19,648 nt of DNA. It comes from Methanocorpusculum sp. (GTDB taxonomy: Archaea > Halobacteriota > Methanomicrobia > Methanomicrobiales > Methanocorpusculaceae). Positions within the stretch are counted from its first letter, which is position 1. Each line of letters starts with the position of its first letter. Shown piece by piece: positions 14,946-19,648 of this stretch. The translations under genes were made by a program, and so were the position numbers. The stretch is from assembly GCA_029987315.1 (NCBI GenBank), contig DALTVZ010000098.1, positions 1-19,648 of the forward strand, in the 5' to 3' direction. The notes under the pieces are model-generated. The model did no database searches, was not told the origin of the DNA, and saw only the letters and a program-made list of their open reading frames with translations.

Positions 14946-14972
14946 CCAAAGAATCGATTAAAAAAAGTGTGA
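14886..14972 (+). CDS. Possible 28-aa micropeptide
   Basis: ATG at 14886 opens MSEDKMMEKLSVISSKDKI and ends after 28 codons; a second in-frame ATG at 14901 is preceded by GAGG. A TATA-like TATATTTT (14830-14837) would start transcription near 14860. The peptide is rich in Lys, Glu and Ser and matches nothing I know. The frame is short and overlaps the long inverted repeat, so chance is quite possible. Confidence 0.2.
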   Translation: MSEDKMMEKLSVISSKDKISPKNRLKKV

Positions 14973-15009
14973 GTTTGTGAGGTGTTATTTAGACGGTCGT
15001 GCGTGACTC

Positions 15010-15249
15010 TTAGGCCGATGCTTGAACCGGTGCTGGAGTTATCTTTGGCATGTATATCGCCTGGCGTGCATCACGGAAGTTGAACTTCTCGATGATCAAA
15101 CCATTTTCCTTCAGACGCCTGAGCGCATATCGAACTGTGCGTGGCGCAAGTCCTGTGCTCAAGACAATATCTTTGTGCGTCTGAGAACCTGTGCGTTCCA
15201 ATAACTGGAAAATCGTGAGGCACGATTTAGGCATGTTTGTTCTCTGCAT
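15010..15249 (-). CDS. Small winged-helix DNA-binding protein
   Basis: A 79-aa protein that is almost only a MarR/ArsR-like winged helix: CLTIFQLLERTGSQTHKDIVLSTGLAPRTVRYALRRLKENGLIIEKFNFRDARQAIYMPK. The recognition helix is APRTVRYALRRLKENG; the DARQAIYMP strand forms the wing. There is no effector domain, so it may sense through oligomerisation or bind a partner, or act as a constitutive repressor. The start at 15249 has TATATATTTT on minus about 24 bases upstream, fitting a leaderless mRNA, although AAAGGTGAT between them could act as a ribosome site from an upstream start. A dyad at 15290-15313 lies behind its promoter and may be its own target (inference). Confidence 0.78.
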   Translation of the reverse strand: MQRTNMPKSCLTIFQLLERTGSQTHKDIVLSTGLAPRTVRYALRRLKENGLIIEKFNFRDARQAIYMPKITPAPVQASA

Positions 15250-15289
15250 AATACATAATCACCTTTAAAATATATAATGCTTTCCTACA

Positions 15290-15352
15290 TTAGTTCGTGA
15301 TAGATTGAACTAAATCGGATATTTAACAACTCATGTTCGAACGCACTAGAAC
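15290..15352. promoter_or_regulatory. Cluster of GTTC/GAAC half-sites beside the winged-helix gene
   Basis: TTAGTTC (15290-15296) and GAACTAA (15307-15313) form an exact dyad with a 10-base spacer. A second palindrome GTTCGAAC (15335-15342) and a lone GAAC (15349-15352) follow. The cluster lies between the promoters of two divergent genes, a usual place for an autoregulator's operator. Confidence 0.4.
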
Positions 15353-15385
15353 CAAATCTCCCTTTCTGTAGCTCTGTCTAACATA

Positions 15386-15802
15386 ATGGGACAGTATACG
15401 AAGATTAATCCGAGTCGGTACACAAACACACGAAATAATATGCTGACTCGCCCTGAACGACGCGCGGCAGGGATCATGATCATTGTTGTCCTTTTGCTTG
15501 CTGGGATGTATATTGGAACAACGTACATGTTTCCTGACGGTGGGGCTGTCCCTTATCGGGATGACAAACCAGATGGAACACACGTTTATCTGGAGGGTAT
15601 CGTGCTTGATACAAAAATCACCGGCACTGGGGGCCATTTGATCGTCAATGTCTCTGGGGTTGATGTATTTATTCCAAAGGGAGGGACCGAACTTATTCTG
15701 TTGCTCGGAGATCATGTGAGAGTGATCGGAAACGTGGATACGTATGCTGGTAAAAAAGAGATCATCATACACAGCATGTCAGACATCAGAATTCTGGTGT
15801 GA
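15386..15802 (+). CDS. Membrane-anchored OB-fold-like protein
   Basis: A 138-aa protein, or 120 aa if the in-frame ATG at 15440 is used. One transmembrane helix (AAGIMIIVVLLLAGMYIGTTY, about 27-47 of the long form) follows a short basic cytoplasmic N-terminus (MLTRPERR). The rest is a compact beta-rich domain (VYLEGIVLDTKITGTGGHLIVNVSGVDVFIPKG...GDHVRVIGNVDTYAGKKEIIIHSMSDIRIL) with the look of a nucleic-acid-binding OB fold, placed outside the membrane by the positive-inside rule. The longer form has a TATA-like box (ATATTTAAC, near 15320) and a 40-nt leader; the shorter form has the more usual N-terminus. The choice is open. Function is unknown. Confidence 0.7.
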   Translation: MGQYTKINPSRYTNTRNNMLTRPERRAAGIMIIVVLLLAGMYIGTTYMFPDGGAVPYRDDKPDGTHVYLEGIVLDTKITGTGGHLIVNVSGVDVFIPKGGTELILLLGDHVRVIGNVDTYAGKKEIIIHSMSDIRILV

Positions 15803-15826
15803 TTTTAATAGTTGTAACCGACATAC

Positions 15827-16237
15827 ATGACTGGTATGACTGATCTTCCCGCACAAGGTGAAGAGATCGATCTGCTGATGCTTCGGGAGATCCGACAGCG
15901 CGAACGGATCAATGTATATCTCTATATGGACGAAGAGATCGCGAAGACATCAAATATCGCGGACGACGTGGAAAAATACCGGCTTATGGATCTGGATTTC
16001 CGTCCTGTTCTAGAGATCGAGGAATGGTTCAAGAATATGCTGAAACATATGAGACAGATCGAAGGACCTAGTGCGAACATCGAAAAAATGTTGAAAAAAC
16101 AACCGCTATTCGCAGAAATATTGGAGACTGGGACTCTCCAGACCGCTGTCGGTCCTAGGATATATATCAAAGCACTTCTCCCTTACCTTGATGAAATGGA
16201 GGAGATCGAGGTTCGTGAAGCAACAGGATTTAAATAA
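15827..16237 (+). CDS. Unrecognised conserved-looking helical protein
   Basis: A 136-aa acidic, helix-rich soluble protein beginning MTGMTDLPAQGEEIDLLMLREIRQ, with a basic KMLKKQP stretch and an acidic end (PYLDEMEEIEVREATGFK). I do not recognise it. The helix-rich layout with REIRQRER recalls GINS-type replication subunits only superficially, and I would not assign that. A TATA-like TTTTAATAG (15803-15811) lies 20 bases before the ATG at 15827 and 29 before the in-frame ATG at 15836, so the true start may be 15836. It begins 24 bases after the OB-like gene, with its own promoter and hairpin terminator. Confidence 0.65.
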   Translation: MTGMTDLPAQGEEIDLLMLREIRQRERINVYLYMDEEIAKTSNIADDVEKYRLMDLDFRPVLEIEEWFKNMLKHMRQIEGPSANIEKMLKKQPLFAEILETGTLQTAVGPRIYIKALLPYLDEMEEIEVREATGFK

Positions 16238-16259
16238 ACGGGCGCCGGCCTTAATGCAC

Positions 16260-16283
16260 GAGATTGGCCTCAATCTCATTTTT
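16260..16283 (+). terminator. Hairpin plus T-tract terminator
   Basis: GAGATTG (16260-16266) and CAATCTC (16271-16277) form a 7-bp stem with a GCCT loop, followed by ATTTTT. It lies 22 bases past the stop codon of the unrecognised gene at 15827-16237. Confidence 0.6.
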
Positions 16284-16355
16284 ATGTGAATCAGTAATTT
16301 CAGCTTTACCTCTTAGCCAGCAAATTTGCTGTATATTTCCAATCTGCGGTTTTTC

Positions 16356-18011
16356 TTATATCCTTCTCCGATAAATCAAGATGCCGATCAAAAGGGCCAC
16401 AACACCACCGCCAAGAAGATAACGAATGTCAAAACCTATACCGGCCGAAAGCGGGTCTTTGTTAAAGTCTCCATTCCAATCAAAGGAGAACACTGCTAAA
16501 TAATACTCGGCCGCCTCTGTATTATGAATTATCAGTCCTGCCTCACGGTTATTGTTTGGAGAGTTATAATTCCAGTTTATTGAACTGATAAGAACATATT
16601 CACCATCAACAACCATTCCTTTGTTGTGGATCTTTGTAAGATATGATCCTGGAGAAAGGAGTTTTGCAGAAACAGTGCCGCCACGTCTATTCAGAGTTGC
16701 CACGAGTTCATCATTGTCTGTTGCGCCATCGGTACTGTAATACATCCCGTCAAGGATCACACGAAGTTCTGTCCCTCGTCCAGCTGCATCGAGCAGTTCG
16801 GCAAGCCAGATGTTTTCCCCATCCGGATAGGGTGAGATGTAGGCTTGCTGAACTTCGACCGACTTTTTTGCCAATTGGATCAAATCGGAAACAAGACCAC
16901 TTGTGTCCGGGGATATGACCGGGGTTATAATCACATCATAAAGAGTCTTTTCAGAAAAATGCGGAGTGATCGTTCCATCAGTCTCCGTTTTAGGGAGAGG
17001 TTCGTTTCCCGCCGCATATGAGTGAATGTCATAACCGGAAATATCAGAGGTAAACACCGCGGTAAAATATTCTGCGACCTCTGCATCCCGGACGACTGTC
17101 CCCCATCCTCTGTTTCCTTTGGTTCCGGTAAGCGGGATCCCGGTCGGTTTGAAATTTTCTGAGAGAACTACTGTAACGTAATCATCTGCCACCAAATATT
17201 TCGCATGCAGATATCGATATCTTGCCGGGAACTTGCCTTCACTATTGATAGTCCAGACAGAAACTCCATTTTTCGTCAGATAATTCATCACTCCTTTTTG
17301 ATCTTCAGAGATGCCTCCCACGGGGCCTCCCTCAAGTAGCAACGTCACCTTCACTCCCCTGTTTGCGGCATAAGCAACCTCGCATGCAATATCCGCATGA
17401 GTGAACTCATACATGGATATGAGTAGTGTATCAGTCGATTTGCGAATAACATCGATCACGGCACTATACGAACAGTCAGGTGATACAAACAGAGTGACTG
17501 AATCTGCGTTGAAGGTTTCTGGATAAAAGCGGCTCTGACCGATCTTGTATATCCGTTCGTCCCACACACCGTTAGAATAAACATGTACCCTGCCATTCGA
17601 TGCGGCTAGTTCATCTGGCCAAGATACTGTTTGAACAACAGTTCCATGTGAAAGAAGTGAAAGTGTATCGCCAGTGTTTGCCATCTGAAATTTTCCAGAC
17701 ATTGGAATATTTGGTGTTGTGCCGCTTTCAATGACCTCATAATTTGGGAGGGAGTTATGGATCTGATAATAGGCCGCGGCACTTCGCGCCACCACTATGC
17801 GCCCGTTCGACACGGCGCCTGAAGGAAACGAGAGAACACCCTCACCATCAGTTATCGTCCAGCCCGCGAGGCTTCCCACTCCCTCAAGAATGAAATACTC
17901 ATCTCCGTCACCTGATGCATATCCGTCTGGGCAGAACTCAACAATATCGAATGCCGAAACTGGGGATATACACAGTGCAAGAAGTAAAAGGAGAAGAGCA
18001 AGCCTTTTCAT
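16356..18011 (-). CDS. Exported, membrane-anchored phospholipase D-like protein with lamin-tail domain
   Basis: A 551-aa protein with a clear signal peptide (MKRLALLLLLLALCISPVSA, cleavage near residue 20). A lamin-tail-like beta domain (about 21-140, DIVEFCPDGYASGDGDEYFILEG) precedes two phospholipase D domains. The first has HAKYLVAD (His269, Lys271, Asp276) with SENF downstream; the second has HNKGMVVD (His462, Lys464, Asp469) with SSINWN. A C-terminal hydrophobic helix (GGGVVALLIGILIYRRRI) ends in Arg residues, so the body faces outward. The intact HxKx4D pair implies an active phosphodiesterase, either phospholipase or endonuclease; lamin-tail plus PLD is known from secreted nuclease-like proteins. 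It is divergent from mfnE with only 36 bases between starts; a TATA-like element near 18042 fits a leaderless mRNA. Confidence 0.88.
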   Translation of the reverse strand: MKRLALLLLLLALCISPVSAFDIVEFCPDGYASGDGDEYFILEGVGSLAGWTITDGEGVLSFPSGAVSNGRIVVARSAAAYYQIHNSLPNYEVIESGTTPNIPMSGKFQMANTGDTLSLLSHGTVVQTVSWPDELAASNGRVHVYSNGVWDERIYKIGQSRFYPETFNADSVTLFVSPDCSYSAVIDVIRKSTDTLLISMYEFTHADIACEVAYAANRGVKVTLLLEGGPVGGISEDQKGVMNYLTKNGVSVWTINSEGKFPARYRYLHAKYLVADDYVTVVLSENFKPTGIPLTGTKGNRGWGTVVRDAEVAEYFTAVFTSDISGYDIHSYAAGNEPLPKTETDGTITPHFSEKTLYDVIITPVISPDTSGLVSDLIQLAKKSVEVQQAYISPYPDGENIWLAELLDAAGRGTELRVILDGMYYSTDGATDNDELVATLNRRGGTVSAKLLSPGSYLTKIHNKGMVVDGEYVLISSINWNYNSPNNNREAGLIIHNTEAAEYYLAVFSFDWNGDFNKDPLSAGIGFDIRYLLGGGVVALLIGILIYRRRI

Positions 18012-18017
18012 ATTGAT

Positions 18018-18047
18018 TTTTCTTTATTCACGTCATAGTATTAGTAT
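18018..18047. promoter_or_regulatory. Overlapping divergent promoters (PLD gene and mfnE)
   Basis: In 36 bases, a plus-strand TATA-like CTTTATTCAC (about 18020-18029) lies 24 bases before the ATG at 18048, and a minus-strand ACTAATACT (near 18038-18046) lies about 30 before the ATG at 18011. Each promoter's TATA box sits by the other's start codon, so polymerase or TBP at one should hinder the other (inference). Confidence 0.4.
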
Positions 18048-18560
18048 ATGGCGAACGGGATGGTGATAAAATTCGGCGGGAGTCTGATGGATATCGCGGG
18101 GGAAGTGCTCAGTGAGATCCCAATGATGCCAATACTTATCGTGCCCGGTGGTGGGGTCTTTGCAGATTTCGTCAGGGAAGAAGACTTAGACGATAATACT
18201 GCCCACTGGAAAGCTATTGATGCGATGGACAAATACGGCAGATACCTGTCCACGTTTGGCTATCCAGTTACCACCGAATTGTCGCTTTCTGAAGAACCTA
18301 TGATCCTTCTTCCAAAACGTATTCTGCAAAAATCAAATCCTCTTCCCCATTCATGGGATATAACATCCGACTCGATTGCAGCATGGGTCGCAGGGGAACT
18401 TAGCTCTTATTTGTTGGTGATCAAATCAATTGATTCTGGCCCAGATCTCGTGGATCCCTCGTTTCAGTCTATTTTGGGACAAAATGGTGTGTCGGCAGAT
18501 ATTATCAACGGAAGGGTCCCAGGTACTGTCCGGAAATACTTCCAAGCCACACGTTTATAA
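18048..18560 (+). CDS. mfnE: Amino-acid-kinase family protein, MfnE-like (methanofuran synthesis)
   Basis: A 170-aa protein with MVIKFGGSLMD at the start (phosphate-binding glycines), LIVPGGGVFADFVRE, and LPHSWDITSDSIAAWVAGEL near the C-terminus. These are hallmarks of small archaeal amino-acid kinases. The PHSWDITSDSIAAW segment fits the group containing MfnE, which converts the aminomethyl-furan monophosphate F1-P to its diphosphate F1-PP in methanofuran synthesis. That pathway serves the first step of CO2 reduction in methanogens. It is shorter than acetylglutamate or uridylate kinases (about 230-260 aa), again as in this group. A leaderless start at 18048 is likely. The stop codon lies within the TATA-like box of the next gene. 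Assignment is from motif memory. Confidence 0.75.
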   Translation: MANGMVIKFGGSLMDIAGEVLSEIPMMPILIVPGGGVFADFVREEDLDDNTAHWKAIDAMDKYGRYLSTFGYPVTTELSLSEEPMILLPKRILQKSNPLPHSWDITSDSIAAWVAGELSSYLLVIKSIDSGPDLVDPSFQSILGQNGVSADIINGRVPGTVRKYFQATRL

Positions 18561-18586
18561 TAATCGGACGCTAATTAACTAAGGAG
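18553..18586 (+). promoter_or_regulatory. TATA-like box and ribosome site before the zinc-ribbon gene
   Basis: GTTTATAATAA (about 18553-18563) overlaps the TAA of mfnE and predicts transcription from about 18583. AAGGAG (18581-18586) lies nine bases before the ATG at 18596, one of the strongest Shine-Dalgarno sites in the window; for the site to be used, transcription would have to begin slightly upstream or read through from mfnE. Confidence 0.4.
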
Positions 18587-18595
18587 TTTGATCGT

Positions 18596-18757
18596 ATGGC
18601 AACTATAAAATGTACATCATGCAATGCCCCGCTCGCAGAGCGCGGCGCAACTGAGTTTAAATGCCCGGACTGTGGAGAAATGATTTATCGCTGTGCACGC
18701 TGCAGAGGACAGAGTGTTAAATACACCTGCCCGAAGTGCGGGTTCCAGGGGCTCTGA
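18596..18757 (+). CDS. Small zinc-ribbon protein (HVO_2753-like)
   Basis: A 53-aa protein starting MATIKCTSCNAPLAERG. It has four CxxC knuckles: CTSC, CPDC, CARC and CPKC, enough to bind two zinc ions. This pattern and length match the short zinc-finger family known from haloarchaea (HVO_2753 type), often placed directly before aEF-1beta. A role near translation is suggested by that context only. The ATG at 18596 is fixed by AAGGAG nine bases upstream. The next gene begins seven bases after its stop, so the two form an operon. Confidence 0.9.
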   Translation: MATIKCTSCNAPLAERGATEFKCPDCGEMIYRCARCRGQSVKYTCPKCGFQGL

Positions 18758-18764
18758 ATAGTCC

Positions 18765-19025
18765 ATGGGTGAAGTTGTTGTTATTCTGAAAATCATGCCG
18801 GAATCACCGGAAGTTGATCTTGAAAAGCTTCAAGCACACATCAGAGCAACAGTATCTGGTATCGAAGATATGAAAGTCGAACCGATCGGATTCGGTCTTT
18901 CTTCAATTAAGATTGCCATGGTTGCTGAGGATGACGAAGGAGCAGGCGACAAGATCGAAGCTCTGTTTTCCCAGATCCCGGGAATTGACCGGGTAGAGAT
19001 CGAGTCTCTGAACCGGTTACTCTAA
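18765..19025 (+). CDS. ef1b: Translation elongation factor aEF-1beta
   Basis: An 86-aa guanine-nucleotide exchange factor that recharges aEF-1alpha with GTP during elongation. The whole protein is the compact EF1-beta exchange domain: VVVILKIMPESPEVDLEKLQAHI, then VEPIGFGLSSIKIAMVAEDDEGAGDKIEALFSQIPGIDRVEIESLNRL. The length of about 88 aa is standard for archaea. The acidic N-terminal extension of eukaryotic homologues is absent, as expected. It is the second gene of the zinc-ribbon pair and is followed by a T8 tract. Confidence 0.95.
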   Translation: MGEVVVILKIMPESPEVDLEKLQAHIRATVSGIEDMKVEPIGFGLSSIKIAMVAEDDEGAGDKIEALFSQIPGIDRVEIESLNRLL

Positions 19026-19029
19026 ATAT

Positions 19030-19043
19030 CTTTTTTTTCTTTT
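19030..19043 (+). terminator. T-tract terminator of the zinc-ribbon/aEF-1beta operon
   Basis: CTTTTTTTTCTTTT begins five bases after the TAA of ef1b, with no stable hairpin before it: the usual archaeal T-tract form. Confidence 0.6.
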
Positions 19044-19349
19044 CAGATGCTTTCCTAAGCTTGAAATGTTGGTTTTGTCAATATTATTTTCATATCAGCC
19101 TATCATTCAAGTTGTGAAATGAGTATCTGAATATCGAAAAATTGCTACCCAAAACCCCTCACTTTTGTAGGGCGCACCGCCTGAAATGGCGTGTTTTTTT
19201 TATTCACGTTTAATCGTGCCGATTTTGATTTTGTGACCTATAAACGACCAGATTGTGATTTCATGCCAATAAAGGTCGCAGATGACTGAAATAACAAAAA
19301 TAAGCCAGCAGAAGTCGAATCTGACTATTATACGTGGATTTTTTTGAGA
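19044..19349. other. Intergenic stretch with an orphan terminator-like hairpin
   Basis: About 300 bases without a recognised gene. A bulged hairpin CGCC/GGCG (19175-19193) is followed by T7, although no gene ends nearby. With an AT-rich box at about 19079-19088, this could bound a plus-strand RNA of about 90 nt, but nothing in it resembles a known family. A CACG-TTTAAT-CGTG hairpin follows at about 19204-19217. I found no convincing C/D-box or tRNA-like pattern, and no open frame worth listing. Confidence 0.35.
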
Positions 19350-19362
19350 GAAAGATTTAAAT
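19350..19362 (+). promoter_or_regulatory. Promoter of the SAM decarboxylase transcript
   Basis: GAAAG (BRE-like, 19350-19354) runs into ATTTAAAT (TATA, about 19355-19362), the best promoter in this gap. It predicts transcription from about 19385, leaving about 155 nt before the ATG at 19540. Confidence 0.5.
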
Positions 19363-19384
19363 GCTGTACTGCTGACATAGTACT

Positions 19385-19543
19385 ATCCAACGTGTGCTGT
19401 AGAGAGTAAATAAGCCGGGTTCCTGTGATGGGAAAATACGGTGCTAAACCTCATAGATGAAGCCCCAGGCAGAATTCTGTCTGAGGCGGGATGCGGCCTT
19501 ACATGGCCGCTGTCATGCCACGATGGAAGGACTTTATCTATGA
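19385..19543 (+). ncRNA. Structured 5' leader, candidate cis-regulatory RNA of speD
   Basis: The distal half folds into a junction. P1 pairs TCATAGATGAAG (19451-19462) with CTTTATCTATGA (19532-19543): 12 consecutive pairs including one G-U. It encloses P2 (CAGGCAG/CTGTCTG, loop AATT, 19466-19483, extendable by two pairs across a mismatch) and P3 (GCGGCC/GGCCGC, loop TTACAT, 19493-19510). The 3' strand of P1 contains the AUG of speD and adjoins the ribosome site GGAAGGA (19525-19531). A proximal part (about 19418-19450) has weaker pairing, TTCC/GGAA and GGTT/AACC. P1 formation should block translation. The pairing is seen in the sequence; regulation and any ligand are inferred. Confidence 0.5.
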
Positions 19544-19648
19544 AACAGATGACAGCTAACCACATGACTGATGCAGAGGTCATTGCAGAGTTTAAGAAAG
19601 AAGACTGCTGGGGTCTTTGCACCTCTATCGATTTGAAAGAGTGTGACC
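19540..19648 (+). CDS. speD: S-adenosylmethionine decarboxylase proenzyme, N-terminal part
   Basis: The visible 36 codons read MKQMTANHMTDAEVIAEFKK, then EDCWGLCTSIDLKECD, and run off the right edge. The ECWGL-x-TSIDL pattern is the N-terminus I associate with the small SpeD group of bacteria and archaea that makes decarboxylated SAM for polyamines; the self-cleavage serine and pyruvoyl site would lie beyond the window. The start at 19540 is supported by GGAAGGA eight bases upstream; in-frame ATGs at 19549 and 19564 are alternatives that would lie outside helix P1. The frame is also open upstream to a GTG at 19441, but with no ribosome site. Assignment rests on a short segment. Confidence 0.7.
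   Translation, partial: MKQMTANHMTDAEVIAEFKKEDCWGLCTSIDLKECD

Noticed and set aside
19256..19320. Possible C/D-box guide RNA (AGATGACTGA and CTGA motifs).
   Set aside because: No proper RUGAUGA C box, and the spacing of C and D elements is wrong.
19410..19540. RNase P RNA on the minus strand: ATAAGCCGGGTTC and GGACTTT on plus resemble, in the right order, the complements of the conserved 3' and 5' core segments.
   Set aside because: Only about 120 bases separate the two, much less than in any RNase P RNA I know. The P4 pairing extends only about five pairs, the other conserved regions are missing, and the RNA would run into the speD coding start. A covariance-model search would settle it.
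19418..19540. Cobalamin riboswitch in the speD leader.
   Set aside because: Only the GGGAA and GGTG parts fit. The rest of the core and the closing stem around it are absent or in the wrong order.
1..19648. Mobile elements, CRISPR arrays or a horizontally acquired island.
   Set aside because: No transposase, integrase, repeat-spacer pattern or terminal repeats; gene content is core archaeal throughout.

Overview
The window looks like chromosomal DNA of a methanogenic euryarchaeon, most likely order Methanomicrobiales (a Methanocorpusculum-like genome is my guess; no search was possible). The grounds are an archaeal gene set: RadA recombinase, multi-OB-fold RPA, aEF-1beta, archaeal-type phosphoglycerate mutase, the archaeal riboflavin reductase ArfC, a NOG1-type GTPase, a PRC-barrel protein, an HTH-CBS regulator, and an amino-acid-kinase protein resembling MfnE of methanofuran synthesis. 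Many genes also have a TATA-like box about 25 bases before the start codon and no Shine-Dalgarno site, as expected for leaderless archaeal mRNAs. I see no mobile element, CRISPR array or prophage.

Layout. 1-1340: a truncated unknown gene divergent from htpX, then tRNA-Gly(TCC) and tRNA-Val(CAC). 1491-5867, all minus strand: arfC, a single-cysteine peroxiredoxin, apgM, then a tightly packed pair of a bactofilin-like beta-helix protein and a SAM-dependent methyltransferase-like protein. 5949-8941: a CDP-alcohol phosphatidyltransferase, the NOG1 GTPase divergent from the HTH-CBS regulator, and a PRC-barrel protein. 8970-14779: a HAD phosphatase behind radA, a 61-aa unknown protein, and a close-packed minus-strand operon dapL-lysA-rpa that joins lysine synthesis to single-stranded-DNA binding. 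14780-16283: intergenic DNA with a long inverted repeat, a small winged-helix protein, a membrane-anchored OB-like protein and an unknown helical protein. 16356-19025: an exported, membrane-anchored lamin-tail/phospholipase-D protein divergent from mfnE, followed by a zinc-ribbon protein and aEF-1beta. 19026-19648: about 500 bases without an earlier gene, ending in the start of an S-adenosylmethionine decarboxylase gene.

The most interesting signal is the roughly 155-nt leader of that last gene. Its neighbours appear to have no leader, but this one has a TATA box far upstream, a Shine-Dalgarno site, and a predicted junction in which a 12-bp closing helix takes in the start codon and encloses two hairpins. 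It is a candidate for an undescribed cis-regulatory RNA, possibly sensing SAM or polyamines (inference). Other regulatory candidates are a perfect 10+10 dyad over the peroxiredoxin start codon, dyads upstream of the 61-aa gene and beside the winged-helix gene, and several bacterial-looking hairpin-plus-T-tract terminators, two of which contain the stop codon of their gene.
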